Below the pieces are notes generated by a model. The model was given only the letters and a program-made list of their open reading frames with translations. It was not told the DNA's origin and made no database searches. A DNA stretch of 64,000 bases from Zonotrichia leucophrys gambelii (lineage: Eukaryota > Chordata > Aves > Passeriformes > Passerellidae): assembly GCF_028769735.1 (NCBI RefSeq), contig NC_088172.1, forward strand, positions 90,432,951-90,496,950, read 5' to 3'. Numbering within the stretch: position 1 is the first letter of the stretch; each line of letters starts with the position of its first letter. Both the position numbers and the translations under genes were made by a program. Positions 1 to 13,965 of this stretch are shown here, piece after piece.

Positions 1-3000
1 AGCAAAGCATAGCCATTTGAGAAGCTGGCCTCTTCAATTGATTGGGCTATTTCTACGGAGCATCTCATACCTTCAGGCATCAGTTCTTTCCTTTATTCCC
101 ACAAAGAACAGCATTTAGTCCCCAGTGAGGCCAGGGACAAGAAGCTGGCTGAAGACACAGGTACAGGTTTTTCCCAGGGAACTTCTACTGCGGTGGTGCG
201 TCCTTTTGAGATTTTATAGCTCACTCCCACGGAGCAGTGAATGTGCTTGTCTTTCAACTGTCAACACAAAGAGCAAAATCTTCTCTCGCTAAAATGCCAC
301 AGATTTGATCCCAAGTCTCCTCACTGTGCTAATCAGATCCAATTCTAGTGTTTGACCCCCCAGGAACAGGATCTAATTAGGATTGACACATGCTTCCCTA
401 CTTGTAGCAAGGGGCCATCTTCTGCCAGATAATTGGAACTGTAACAACCGTAGTGATCCAGGCTGAGAGGTCAGTGGAAGGAGAGCATATGAAGCAGCAA
501 CTGGGTGATTTCCCTGACACAATACTTTGACATGATTTTGGTGGCATTTATGATGCTTTTAGCCCCAGTCATCAATACAGCTGATGTTTGTTCACCACAC
601 AGATCTGCAAGCTGCAAATTGGCTGTAGAGAGGGGAGTTGATAGATAGCACAACATAATTCTCATTCTGCTCCTACCTGGGAGATCCTAGTTTTCCGATA
701 AGCCGCAAGTGCCTTTAGGCTTGGGCTACTTTTGGTTGAGCAGTGGAAGACAATCCTGGAAGAGCAAGGAGCAAACAGCAGCTGTTCTCCATGGGATGTA
801 CCTTGAAGGATTTTCACCAAAATCATGGTTTTGTAGACTGGAGTGAGCAACAATGGAAGAATAACAGTGTTTGGGGCAGTACTCTTCAGCAAACAGACTA
901 TTCCTGCCCTGTACATGCACATGTCTGCATCACTGATGTCAGCTCACATACTGCTGGCTCAGCCATTAAAAGCTGTGTATTTGTGTAGACACATTTCTGC
1001 CCATGTTTGTATGTACATGTGCTCAGCTTATGGTGGGACAGAATGCTCTAGTCTCCCTCTGGAAAATCACAACAGGAATTCCCTTCATGAGACAGCACCA
1101 GTGGACACTGACATCCCCACTCTCTCAGTTTAGTCCTCCCCTTCAAGTGCAACATACCAAACAATGACCTCTTACAAAAACCCCAACATGACTTTTCAGT
1201 TCTTTTCTACACGAGAAAAACAAACATTTCTCTCTACCTCCATTGTATTTTGAACTTCTTCACTGCATGGAAAATACATAACGAAATAAAAGCACTAAGA
1301 TAGAATATAAATATTACAGGTTTGTGTTGTTCGTGGTGCTCACAAAGTTATTGGTGGGGTGCAGGTGTCCTCACTATAACTTCACCACCACAGATAAATG
1401 CCCTTTATTTCCTGCCCATAAGGTACCATCTCATCATGATCCTTATTTTCTCTTTTCCAAATCAAAATCCCAGTTACACAACCTCCTCCCTGCAAGGATT
1501 TCTACTGACATTATCAATATCAGCAATTTATGGCTCAGGGCACTCCTGGGGATGAGCATTATTTCTATTTTCTCAAGGACAAAACACCTCAGAAATCCCA
1601 TGTGCCCAGGGCAGACACCAAGAACCTACATCAGGGATGAGAAATGAACTTGAACCTCCAGGCAGACAAACTGATCAAGGTTATCAAGCCCACATGCAGC
1701 ACGGTGCAAAACAAGGACATCATGTCAGGAGCCCAACCAGCCACCGGAGAGTTCCACCAGTGGAGACACAAACCCACTACACGTCAGCAGTGTCCCTAAG
1801 TGACACACTGAGCCACAATGTCACCTCAAAGAGAAGTATGGGATGTGGGTTTCACTTAGCTCCTTCACTGAGGCTTCTGCCATGGAAAGGACTCAGGCAA
1901 GAGCTGATGGGGACAGCAGGTAGGTGGCAGGTGGGATGGGGACACTATGGGGACAAGGCCGCCTCAACTACAAGGAGGCAATTTCACTCAGACCAGCCCA
2001 AGAACTTTCCTGTGACAGTGGGCATAGAGGCAGGCTTCCCTCCTTTCTGCAAGTATTAATTGTAAAATAATGATTTCCTCAAGAAAGAATGTTAATTCTT
2101 CAAGTTAACAGTACACCCACATCTGTTTGCACTAAATATTTCAAAGTGACTTTGGAGAAGAAGGAAAATCCCCACCACCCAAACTTACATGTGTTTAAAT
2201 ACAACTATTTGCAAACATGTACTCATAAAATATTGTGTAGAGAAGATTGATTGAAGTGCTGATGAAAACATCATATTTGTGATACCAAGAAGGTTACTCA
2301 GAGCAGTACATCTTGAAGCCATTCCCTTTTGCTCCTGCACTCGTGGGGCATTGGCTGAACAGAAGCAGGTTCCCCACTCTCCCCTCCCACTTAGAAAAAA
2401 TGGCAAAAATTGACCATTAGCTGGAGATTAGCTCATACATTAAATAATGTTGTAAAATACTTTTATGGTGCCACTTCTAGTGGTTTTAAAACTACTATTC
2501 AGGACATCAAAATCTCAGGGTAAAATATATATATGCACTTTTTTTTTTTTTGTAACAGGAGTGTAATCTTTAAACTGAAGATTACAATTGATTGTAAAAA
2601 GGCTGAGCATGACCTTTACAGTGAAATTGTTCTTCCCTAACAAATTCAAAATATCAAAAGTATAATCAACTCATAGTAACTGCCTAATCCTTATTATTTT
2701 GCTTTTAGAATATTTTTTTAGGCTTGGGTTACTAAAATTTCAAATAAAATGGGTTCTGCTGTCATGGTTTTTTATCCAAATGACTCGTAGTCTCTTGTAA
2801 ACAGTTCTGTGATCTGATTTCCATTGGGACACGAGTTGTAAAAGGCCAGGGATTTGCGATGGATTTACACGTATACTGTTTCAGTTAAGTTACCAAGGTC
2901 GACTTAACAGCCCTTTTCCTCAGAGTCTTAAATACATTTGCCACCCAGCCTTTCAGACCATGCTCAAGGAAAAGGGTGATGCCATTGTAAAGGGTGCTTG

Positions 3001-3050
3001 AACTTTACTGGAAACTCCAATTTACATTCTTTTAATTAGCAGTAGAATGC

Positions 3051-3148
3051 TATTTACTTATTTATTTGTAAATTTTGTTATTTACTTATTTATTTGTAAA
3101 TTTGCAAATTTATTTGTAAATTTGTTTATTTACTTATTTATTTGCATT
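3051..3148. repeat. AT-rich minisatellite, about 28-bp unit
   Basis: A unit beginning TATTTACTTATTTATTTG starts at 3051, 3079 and 3127. The first two copies are 28 bp apart and almost identical; the third follows after an extra partial copy of the TATTTGTAAATTTG half. The array looks recently expanded by slippage or unequal exchange. Confidence 0.85.
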
Positions 3149-5455
3149 TAGAATGAACTTTGTGAAGTAGCTAGAAAAGTAATTCTTGCACATGTGCCTG
3201 ACACAGGTTTCTTGGAGTTTTAAAAAGGTCATTCAGGCTTTGGAATACAGCAGAGGCCAACACTTGGAACTCAGTTGTATTGCAGTATCAGCCTAGCCCT
3301 CTGAAGTCCAAGTCAGGAACAAAATATCAGATTACTGACTCATGCTAATAGAACTTTTTAAAAAGCAAAGGTGCTCCAGACTAAATACCAAACAAACAAA
3401 CATCAGTCTCCTTTGATGGCTCACCACTTTTCAGTAAAGTTCAAATAGTCTGACTTGTGATTGCGCAGAAATGTACTGATAACAAAGGTAAATGAAATTT
3501 GTGGTTATTTCTGAGGGCTGAATGACTGGTCTGATTGTCTCATTCACTAGGCAAACAAGTTCTTTTCTATATGTTATTGTAGCCACAGATATAATTTCTC
3601 TAGCACTGTAGAAAGAATCAGATTAAAATATGATACAGAAGGAGCACTTACCTTGGGCTGATTAATACATTTAAGCTGTTACCATGCCACCATGCTTAAA
3701 AGCATAAAGATATGCCTTTCTACACTAGTCTATATATATTGATACCTCCTGTGTGCCAGGAAAACCTCTTTGATTAGTCACACTAAACCATTTCTTAAGT
3801 GGTATGAATTTCTCAGGCCTGCACTTTCAATAATCAAGTAATAAATTCTGGGACTAATCATGAGCCATGCTGTCTCTCCTAGCTGATGTTCAAGGAGATT
3901 CATCAAGAGTTTCTTTAACCAGAGAAAAACTAAAATGCCTTAAGTAATAAAAACTGCATGCCACAATTTGGAACAAAATTAATTTCAGAGGTCAAACATA
4001 AACCACATGCTACACACCACTCCATGGCAGCCACTTGACTCTGTGTAAAGGATTTTTGTTGGAGTGTGAACTGCTATGTCCTACTGGGTTCAGCCTGTGA
4101 GAAAAAGAGCCATTTCAGCAGGTAAAACCTAAGTGTTAATGAAATAAAGATAGCTGGGTTTTTTTTTTTCATCTTTCACAGACTGACACCAGCAGCCTGA
4201 GGAGGCACATACATGGTGATCTACAATGCAGAAGCTTTTCTCAACCCATGTGCCAACCCTTGGAGCTGCAATAATCAGCTTTGAGCAAGGGGGAAGGACA
4301 TCTGAGCCGCACATCTGAACTTGAATATACGAATATATGAAACCCTAGCACCTAGACAGCACTCTAAGCACTCTGCTGCCCTAAATGACAACATTCTTTA
4401 AAACTGTGCATGAAATTTAATCTAATTCTTTTGTACTCGTGTTACCATTCACTTGGCTAAAACATTGTGTTTTTGAGCCAAAACACAAAGTTAATCTATC
4501 ATAATGCTCCTCCAGGTGAGATTTATTATAGATCACTTTCTAAAACCCGTGTGTTCTATGTGCATGTGCATACCATATTCATCTTATTATTATCCAGTTG
4601 AAAAATTCCCAGTGTGTGCAACGCCTCAGATATAATAGCAGGCATGCCAACAGAATATGACACTTATGCTAATCTGCACCCCGCTGTGGAAAAACATACA
4701 CAAGGATTCCATTACCACATTCATTAGGCTGCAGTGCACTTCATCTTGAATAGGGATTATGAACTATAATAGAGTGAAAACAGTTGATTGAATCCACTTA
4801 GCCAAATCTATGACATTAACCAAATATTTCGGCATCAGGAAGAGGAGGAGTTGAACCTTCTCCTGGTGGGATGTGTTGCCTTTGCCTTGTCTCTCCCTGG
4901 CACTTTAGTTCGTATGAAAAAAGGTCTGAGAAGGCCAAGGACACAACAAAACTTTGCTTTGAGACAAAGTTTTAAATATTCAAAGTGCAGCCCAAGAACC
5001 AGTCGAGAGTGACGTGACATTGATGCTGTTGGGACCGATGGGGACTTTCCAGACACATGCACTATTTCTTGTTTTGCACAGGTTCTTGAGAGCACATTAG
5101 CAAATCCTCCATGCACCTGTTATACGTATTTTTGGCACCAATGGAGACTCCCAAGCTGACCATACATGCAGCAAAACCTCCCAGTGACGCCATAACACAG
5201 CTTAAATGGCAGTCACATTCAGATGAAAAAAAGAAGTTTTCCAATTTTGTGTTCAGGTTTCCCAAGTACACTCCATTCAAGTGTACTTCAAGTGTTCACT
5301 CAATTTTTTGGTCCTACACAATACAGTTGCCATCTGGCAGCCTGCCTTTCTTGGCAAAAAATTCAACTCAAACTATTTAAAATATTGTCAAAATAATAAA
5401 GACTGGAATACAAGTTACCACTCAAGAAACATTTTGGAACTTGTTTGTGCCTAGG

Positions 5456-5494
5456 GAAAAAAAAAAAGAAAAAAGAAAGAATGAAGAAAAAATG
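5456..5494. repeat. A-rich low-complexity tract
   Basis: This is a purine-only run of A with scattered G, interrupted once by a T. It has no LINE 3' end next to it, so it is called simple low-complexity sequence and not a retroposon tail. Confidence 0.7.
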
Positions 5495-7059
5495 AAGCCT
5501 TCCCTGTGTACAAGACTCAAAAGATGATAATAAAAAACTTCTGTGCCTAGTATTTAGTCATTTATGTGACTCTCCTGTTTAGATACATCCTTTTTAATGT
5601 AGCAAGTAAACAGGAAGTTCCTGTTAGGAGCAGCGCAATGGAACTGAAAGTAGAATTGCTGAAACTGACAACAGAAGCTCTGCCATGCTCCTTTATTTCA
5701 GTTAAAAAGCCAAGGAAAAGGAAAAGAGTAGAAAAACATGGGAAGTGTATTTGAGCAACCAAATACATTCAGTATGTCTGAAATTTGTTTTCCTTCCATA
5801 CATCTGACCCACATTGCTGGGTGCTGACTCGGGGGCACTTGCTGAGCTCAGTTATCCCCCACAGGTGGTTCCCACTCCCACCACTCTCTCAGCTCTTTTT
5901 CCACTCAAATTTTGCAAAGCTGGAGGTAGGACAGATGAATACAGCAGCAGCCAACACCAGTGTGGAGAGGGGACATCCTCCCACTGACTGCCAGCCACAT
6001 GGGGTTAATCCAGCTGGCAAGGATGACTCCTGAGCCCTTCCCTCCTGGAAACACACTGCCGTGGAATTGGGGGATGAACAGCACCTGCAGGTGCTCCTTT
6101 CTGCACATTCTTCTCACTGAGGGTAGTGAGGAAGCTAAGGAAGAATACAGATAAAATTGTGAGTATTAAAACAGAAAAAAAAGGATGGATGAAGTTGATG
6201 GGAAGGTTGGAAAAAAAAGTGTGATTTTGTGGCAGAATCCATGAAATGAGAAAGGCGATAGAGATCTGATGAGACTTGTCAATGAAGAAGCTGTAAAAGA
6301 CCAGTTTGCTGATGCTGTGGGACTAAATACTGAACTGATTTGGAGTTTGGGAAGAAAGAATTTCTGGTAAAAAGAAGGAGCTTACAAAATGGCAAAACAT
6401 CCAGCATCATGTTAATAATGTGCTTGGGAGACAAGTAACTAATCATCACACAGGCACTGGATACAGGCTGCAGGGGTTCAGGGATAAAATAATCTGTCAT
6501 GGACAAGGCTTACTGCTGATGTTATTGCATTTGTGTTTTTAAAAATAATACCTTATGTATGGGATTTCTGGAGAGTTAACAATACCCTCCGTGGAAATGG
6601 TACCAGAGTCCAGCCAGCCTCATAAATCCCCTGCTGGATTCTGTATCTGGCAGTAATCCCTACAGGTGAAATCTCTTTTGCTGGCACTATTTACCCAGTT
6701 TTCAAAGTCTTGCCAAAAAATAAAGAATTGGGTTTCTACATACACATAGGCATTTATCTCAGGAAGATGCTGAGTTCTGTCTGAAAGGGTGATTTCAGCA
6801 GAAACTAAGGTAAGTTGTTATTTTATGGCAGCAGATCTTTGGACTACAGGCTCAGTTTTAGTGAGTAAGTTTTATTGCTAACTTCAGAAGGACAACCCTG
6901 TGGCCTGTATAAAATATCCAGAAAAAGAAGCAGCACTCCATAAACTCCTGAAGGAAATGTGACACTCAGGAACAGCACAAGAAACCCTGAAATTTTACCG
7001 AAGGTAAACCACTTAATTTACCAGACAGAAGGAACACACCCTTGGGACAATATTTTTCC

Positions 7060-7075
7060 TTTTTTTTTTTTTTTT
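7060..7075. repeat. Poly-T tract (16 T)
   Basis: An uninterrupted run of 16 T. No retroposon body is recognisable on either side, so it is a simple mononucleotide repeat and likely length-polymorphic. Confidence 0.85.
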
Positions 7076-7618
7076 GTAGTTGAGGTCCAGCTTTGGCTTT
7101 TCAAGTTTGAAACGTAAGTGGGAGCATCAAACAGGTTGAACGAGGCCCTGTTTTCTTGCTACGGGAACATGGCCCTTTGCACTGAGATTGTAATACAATC
7201 CATCCTCTCTGGGACTGCAAATGCTACAGTGCAAAACTGTGTTTGAAAACCTCTTTTATCATTCATCGTCTCCAGACTGAAATCATTTTTGACAACCTCT
7301 GCAGAAAACAAGCAGCTTTCTGGCTACTGGCGAGCCGATTAAAGGGAGGAAACACATGTTCACTGTCAGACAGAGCCCCTGGAGAAAGCATTGACAACCT
7401 TTTAACCTCCTTTCCCAGTGAAAGTGCCCAAATGTTTCTCTGGAACAAAACCCCAGCATTGTTTTAAGCATCTTTTCATTTAATGCACTATATTTTTCAA
7501 GATACATTAAGAGTCAGAGGAATTCCATTTTAATGTGGAGGTTTCACAATCAGTTCAATTCCTATGCAAATGGTCATATAAACAATTATTAAGAGGGAAT
7601 TTCTTTTCATTAACCTCA

Positions 7619-7673
7619 TTCTTCTCTTTCTTATTTTTTTTCTTTTTTTGTTTTTCTTTTTTTTTCTCCTTCA
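7619..7673. repeat. Polypyrimidine tract (T-rich)
   Basis: About 55 bp almost wholly C and T on the plus strand, broken by one A and one G. It is low-complexity sequence and could act as a 3' splice-site tract only if a suitable AG and exon followed; none is evident. Confidence 0.7.
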
Positions 7674-8538
7674 CTGTCTGACCACAGTTTAAATACCAAC
7701 ACATTGAAAAGTTCACTAACCTCTACAGTGATTTCTCAAAACAAGCCAAAAAGCCACAGGAGTGAAATTTTCTGAGCAGTAGGAAGGCTGACTAGCAGAC
7801 ATTATTAGCACTTTGAGTATTCAAATCTGGCCATGGAAACTTTTGTGAGTTACAAGATGCTGGAGCAGGAAGCACCACACATTACTGATATATTTGTTAT
7901 CAAGGGAACTACTTTCCACTGTGATTAATCATCAGCAACAGGGGAAAATAAATTTTCTTTTGAGAAGTAAAGCAAGATTTTTTTTATTGTGGAAAGTGCT
8001 TTCAGAGCAACTGGTCTGGCTTTCTTTGTAGTTATAAAAGTCCACTCAGAGGTTGTTTAACATCTAACCTTGCTATTTTTACCTTAATATCAGCAGCTGG
8101 AATAGTTCTGTCTGTTTTGATAAAACGAGACTTTTTTCCATGTTGCCTATTTGCTTTTACAGCTGAAAGGAACTGTTCCAGCTGAAGTAGGTAACTATAA
8201 AACTGCAGTGGGCTAAGCCGCCTGGGAGAAGAATAGATTATTTCATTAAATGTTCCTGCAAGTAACTGCATAAGGTACTGTCCAATAACACACAATATTT
8301 GCTAATGAAAGATAAAAGGCTGTGAGGTATCTGCAGGTATGGGATCCCATGGGGATTTGCTTTTCCTTCTCCAAGGGCCTTGTTCTAGCCATGCTCAATA
8401 GTTCTGTTACCATTTAACTTGTCTCGGTTTTCACACGAATTACAACTTAGCTAATGATAGTTGTGGTGGGGAAAAATTTTTGAAGCTGGAGTTTGGCATC
8501 TCCAATGTTTCTTCAAAAGGACTTACTCTATTTTATGA

Positions 8539-8573
8539 CTTTTCTTTTTTTTCCTTTTCATTTTTCTTTCTTC
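8539..8573. repeat. T-rich polypyrimidine tract
   Basis: About 35 bp of T with interspersed C and a single A on the plus strand. It is low-complexity sequence with no associated gene. Confidence 0.65.
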
Positions 8574-9456
8574 AAAAATATCCTTGCTCCAATAACAGAG
8601 TTCAAAACGCAGCCGACGATTTTTAGATGACAGCTTCATCTGCTTTTTCAGGCATGGCAGCTGCCCACAAAGTAGCTGGGTTTTTGCATTACTCTTCCTC
8701 ACTCAGGCAGTGTTTCAAGCTGACATGCTGGGACAAGTGGCACAGATGATGTCCCTCCTGATGTTATTTCTGCTGGGTCCCCAGTTGCCTGAACCTACCT
8801 TAGGTAATGGGAAGAGGATGCAACCGAGCTCCTGCAGCAGTGTTTTGTGCAAGACTGGAAATCAGTGGGGCTTGTGCCCCTGAGTCATTTACATGCCTTT
8901 GGAAAAGGGCCACCCATGGAGGGAAGGGATGTTTCTACTGAGCACCTTTAATCAGGCAGGTGGTCAAACAATCACCACTTTCTCCCGACCCACTCCTGCA
9001 GACATTCCTATCTAATGCATCTCACACAGTTACAGGAAGCAATCTCATTCATATTTTAAGTAACACAACAGCTTTAAAGGAAAAATTTTCCCTCAGAACT
9101 GAGTTATAAAAGCAAAAGAAGCAATTCCTCAATGTTTCTCCTTTCCAGGAGATGCCCATTTTACAATTTTGAATTCCCCTTCATATCCAAGAGATTCACA
9201 GCAGGACATGACCATTAAAAAAGTCACATTTTTAACCTTCTTCCCCAGTCCAAAAGGGGGCCCTCCTCTCTATTGAGCTAGAGACTAAAAAATTCAGCTT
9301 CCATCCAGCAACTTGTGAACTCCTTCAGAAGCCAGGAGAATTTGCAGAAGTGTCAAGAAATAAATCTGAACAAACATAGCCAAAGATGCAACACAACAAT
9401 AAATAGTAATAGCCCTTAACATTTTTTAGCTGAAGATCACGAGGTGCTCCCTTAAC

Positions 9457-9556
9457 AAGGTAAGTACTGTTATGCCATTTTATAACTGGGACAGATGAAG
9501 AATAGCCTGAAGACAGCCAGTTGGTTGCAGGGCTGGAAATGGATGCCAGGCCCTCC
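9457..9556 (-). repeat. Ancient MIR/CORE-SINE-like fragment
   Basis: On the plus strand the order of motifs matches the reverse complement of the MIR core: AAGTACTGTTAT, then CCATTTTATAACTGG followed by ACAGATGAAG, then GCCTGAAGACAGCCAGTTGG, and finally GCAGGGCTGGA near 9530. In MIR the same order is AAGTACTATTAT, CCATTTTACAGATGAGG, GCCCAAGGTCACACAGCTAG and GGCAGAGCTGGGA. It is diverged and carries small indels, as expected of a repeat far older than birds. The call is from remembered consensus and needs a profile search. Confidence 0.5.
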
Positions 9557-11081
9557 TCATCTCCACCCCGCGTTCCACACCTCCCACCACACACACAGCT
9601 CGCACGCAACAGCTCCCTGCAATTTGAGTTTGGGGGAAACACAACTTTGTCCTGGCTGAACTGTTTATCACAGGCTATGAAATGCCATGGATGAAGTTTC
9701 CCTTGTAGTAAACTCTGCTAATTGCCTTCAGCCAAAATCACATGCTCAGCTACAGATTGATGCAGAAAAACAGAGTTTACTCACTGCTAATTTAGGCATA
9801 TGTAGCTGACTCTTTTCTGTGTGGAAAACTCCAAGCAGGTGAGTTTAAGGGGTTTTATTTTCCCACTGTGCTTCTACTATAGGAAACTATTTTCTAGTAA
9901 ACAGCCTTCTGTCTTAATTTGAAAGCACAAAAATCTACCTCTTATACAGGCAGTTTGTTTGAGCAGTTATTTATTCCAGGAGCACCTGCATTTCCAATTT
10001 ACATTTGTCTCATTTCAGCTTCCAGATACAGGTTTTGTTTTGCATCATTTATCCACCAAATTAAACAATTTTGTATTCCTTGGTACTTTCTTCCCCTGAG
10101 AGCTTCTTCAAGTCAAGCCACCTTTCAATTTACTTTTTACAGCAATGAGTAGAGGAGGTCTCTCCTCTCTATCACCTTCAGGGGTTTCCTACAGCTATTT
10201 TCTGCATTCTCATACCTGAACAAACTCAGAAATGTAAACCCAAACTGCATATCCTGGCAGGAGTCTCAGCAATGCAAGGCATCAGTAAATGCAGCCCCTC
10301 TCTTTCACTTCCATTTATATATCCAAAGATGGTGGCAGCAACTGCTGCTACACCATCGTACTGGGGCTTTGCTTGAACATCATAACCTCTGAATGTTTCC
10401 TGGAATCTAAAACCTCCCCAAGGCCACTCTGTTCTTTTGGCATGAAAATACATTTGCAAACATGTTTTAATTGGTGTAGGCCAGTGAGAGACTGAGCCTG
10501 GTCTAAATGATTTCTCTTCCTCATTATTTACTGGTGTAAATATAGAAATAATTCACTGTTATTACCTCATTATTATTTACCAACATAAGTTTATAAATAA
10601 TTCAGTGATATTCATGTTATTATTATGCATAATATCATGAATTATAGGAATTAAAAAAAAATCACAGTGGTTACCATTAAAAAGTCAACATTAATCAACT
10701 TTTGCCTCAAAGTTCTGTAAGAGGTAGTGCAGCCTGCTCTGTCCTCAGAATAGGAAATAAGTCTGGGACCTCAGATACCACAGTATGGTAACAGTTGGCA
10801 GATGGTTCTTCTAAAATGGTAACCACTGCAACTAGAAGTGTAATTGGAAAACACATCATATAATGTTTGTCTAGTAAAAGGGAAAGCCACAGTTATTTAG
10901 CACTCACCCTAAACTATCAATTGCAATACCTTTAAACAAATCAGGCCAGAGAGACTACTCAAAGCGCCACCAAATCCTTCCAAAAACTTCTGTAGAGCTG
11001 ATTGAATCTCTTCTGTCAAAAGCTTCTGTTTGGATGGTAAATGGGTTTTGGAGATGGAACAGACCAAATTTAGTTATTTTC

Positions 11082-11101
11082 TTTTTTTTTTTTTTTTTTT
11101 T
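11082..11101. repeat. Poly-T tract (20 T)
   Basis: An uninterrupted run of 20 T, the longest mononucleotide run in the window. There is no recognisable LINE or SINE body beside it. Confidence 0.9.
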
Positions 11102-12370
11102 AATGTTAGACTTTTAAATAAATAGCACTAGTTTAAAAGGCAGGGCTACACACACAAAAAAAGACAGGAAGAGAGCCTGGTTTTCTTTATGCTAATTTGT
11201 AAACATTGATCATTTTGCAAATAATTGTCATGTCGTGTCCCAAAGCTTTAGGCTGCTGTCTTAGTACAAGAAATCTCAGACAGCAAAGGCAAAACATCAC
11301 ATTTCTTCACTGTCCAGCACTTGACTAAATTTGCTTGTCCCACTAGGCTGCTTTAAATTCAAGTCTAACACTTTACTTTATAGTAAGAACAGTGACTGAA
11401 GAGTTTAAGCTGGTAGTACCACATGATAACTTAGATTAAAAAGGGGATGGTAGTTAAAATTTCCATCAGCAAATTGGATAGACATGCTCAAACTGCAGAT
11501 TTACGTTCCTGTTAAGGGGACAGGAGTGAATAAAAAAAAAAATCAACATCCCTAATTTCTTTATGGAAAAACAAAATTAACTAATCAAATATTGTCAATG
11601 GATAAAGGGGATAATTCCAAGAGTGGAGACAATTAGTAAATTAGGAAATAGTTGAAAAATCAGCTTCAAAAATGTAGAAATGTCTAAAATGTCTTTTTTT
11701 AACTAAACTCTAGCATAAGAAGAAAAACAAGGAAAAAACACTAATCTTCCAAAAAACTAATTAATATTCTACAAGACAAAAAAAGGGAGGCAATATCCCT
11801 CTCCTCCACTATTCCTCTCCCACAGTTCATTTCTGCTTTCCTCACCATGGAGTGATGACCATGCCAACTCCCTTATAATTCTCAAATTTGACATAAAATT
11901 ACTCTTGCCATACCAGACGACCCATGGTCTGAGAGGACCAACACCCAGAGAGTAAGGGTGATGAAGAACTCTTCCACTTCACAAAGACTTCCTAAACTGA
12001 CAAGAGATAACAAAACGTTTCATCAATATTCCCTACACATCCAGCCAAATGAACATATTTTTCCTCTGAATCTGAAAGTGCTGCAGAAAAAAATCATTCA
12101 GTGATTTCATCACTTGAAAATTTTTGCATGGTGATGCAATGGATATTGAAAACAATAATGGTCACTTTCTTTGATGCACCTCCTCAGAGAAGAGGTGACA
12201 GTTCCAGGTGACACATTGTTATTTATTAGATGCATCAACTCTGTTTCCACAGGAAAACCTGACACTCAGCTATTTGGAGTGACAGCTTTCAGGTAGGAAC
12301 AGCACAGCTTGAGGCTGGAATGACTGAACACCTTGAGGGCTTGATTCAAAACACAAGCAATGGCATTTAT

Positions 12371-12446
12371 TTAGCTAGGTAGTGATAAAACCCTTTGCAA
12401 ATCACACAGGTACATCAATTTGCCTCTGTTTCACATAATGTAACTC
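12371..12446 (+). repeat. Possible MIR-like fragment
   Basis: The order AGCTAGGTAGTGATAAAACC, TTTGCAAATCAC, TTTGCCTCTGTTTCAC resembles the sense MIR stretch AGCTGTGTGACC, TTGGGCAAGTCAC, GTGCCTCAGTTTCC. The match is partial and could be chance in AT-rich sequence. Confidence 0.35.
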
Positions 12447-13520
12447 CCAATGTTAATTGTTTTAAATACTGAACTCAGAGTCAAGAAAGAAAAAGACATC
12501 CCACTGAGCTGGCCACTCTGGGAGTTTCATGGTCTTCGAGGAGTTATCAAGACACTTTTCAATTTTTATTTGCATACAACTGAATATAAGGGAGTTGTCT
12601 TATACCTAAAAATGCTTAATTACTTTAATTACTTTGGGATTGTTTCTCACAGCCTGTACATAGAGCTTACTTGTTCCTCCCTAACTTAAAACTTGAAGAA
12701 CAAGATACAGTGTGGCCTTTTCCTCTGGCTCTCACCAAGCCTTGATACCAGTCATTTATCCCACACCCCAGTAAACACATGGATTTTAGAAAAAAGTATG
12801 AAATTTCATGCAAATATCCATCCTAAAGAAACCAAACACCAATTGAAGTTTGTCTGATGAAACTGGCTGTAAAAAGTCTTGATAACACTATAAGTGCCAG
12901 CAGTCCTTTTTCTGTATTTCAGCCTTGTTGCATCAGTCTATTTAGGAAAACTAGAAGGAAAAAAAGAAAATTAAAAAAGAATCATCTTAAAATCAGAAAA
13001 CTGTTTTAGGGGTTTGGAAAAAATTCTGTCAGTGCCTTTCTACACTTATACAGATTCCTGGCTTTCACTATCTTCTCTTTCTCAGGTGTGTATACAACAT
13101 GTACTCTGATGCTGTCTAATTCACAAACAAGTAAGGTCTTGGTTTCTTCTGACTGGGCTCCAAAGCCCAGTGGGAAAGCCTGTCCATGAGATTTTCAGGC
13201 TTCTGCTGTAGGCACTAGAAATCCACACAGAAATTAAATGACCAAATTTTTTTGAGGTTCACCTCTCTGCAAAAAGGAGACCAAACCCAACATGCAGCTG
13301 TGTCATTAAGCCCAAGAGCCCATTCTTCCAAGCCTTGCCTCGAATTCAGTACGTGTGGTAACTCATGAGTCATTAAAATGGAAAGGCTCCCTTCTGGCTT
13401 CAAGGGCAACTGAATCTGATTATACATGCTGCTGTACCTCGGCACAATGGGATGAGTAAAATACACACTGTCAGCCCCAGCTCTGAATTGGCTTTCCCAT
13501 AGCACGAGCCTTACCTGAAA

Positions 13521-13720
13521 CGCAGCACTTTATGTGTTAATAACATATTTGTTACAGCTATCCTATGCGGTGCTTAATTAAAGTAATATTTTGTTTCAGT
13601 TGAATGATCTCTGGCTGCTTTATTGTCATTTGACATTAAATTGCAATTTGCCATGCCACATACATTTCTGCACACGTTGTCAATATGATTATAAAGGCAA
13701 TGTTATTGACTAAGAACATG
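13521..13720. promoter_or_regulatory. Candidate conserved non-coding block
   Basis: This block is dense in homeodomain-like cores (TTAATTAAAG, ATTAAATTGCAA) and contains TGACATT and GTTGTCAAT motifs, with few low-complexity runs. That texture is typical of vertebrate developmental enhancers in gene-poor regions. Function is inferred from composition only; there is no alignment behind it. Confidence 0.2.
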
Positions 13721-13965
13721 ATACTTACTAAGTGTCTTGAGAAAATACTCAGATTTTTTAAGTTCTACACTTGCTCTCTTCTTTTATTTTTTGGTTGCTA
13801 AACCTGAATTACTTTGGTTTCTTTAAAGCTCTTTGCTGCTGAATAACTTCAAGTGCTAACAGAATTTAATATTCAGTTGTCATGCACGTCTCAGCTCTCA
13901 CCACAGTGCACTGTGCTCAAACTCAGGTCGGCTTTTCCCATGCATTTATGGGGGAGTGGGTGTGT

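Larger units (their letters stand above)
1..9456. other. Non-coding AT-rich sequence, no gene seen
   Basis: No ORF here shows a recognisable domain; the longest (140 codons, 1637-2059 on +) has no domain, hydrophobic pattern or convincing splice signals. The block holds AT-rich unique sequence, poly-T tracts (2539-2551, 7060-7075), an AT-rich tandem array near 3.1 kb and pyrimidine-rich tracts near 7.6 and 8.5 kb, listed separately. No recognisable CR1, LTR or SINE was found in it. It fits intergenic or intronic vertebrate DNA. Confidence 0.6.

Noticed and set aside
1637..2059. 140-codon plus-strand ORF
   Set aside because: No recognisable domain, hydrophobic pattern or splice context; length is compatible with chance.
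13500..13540. Minus-strand CAG/GTAAGG donor-like site
   Set aside because: The upstream sequence on that strand is not open in the frames followed and no acceptor was found; short donor matches are common by chance.
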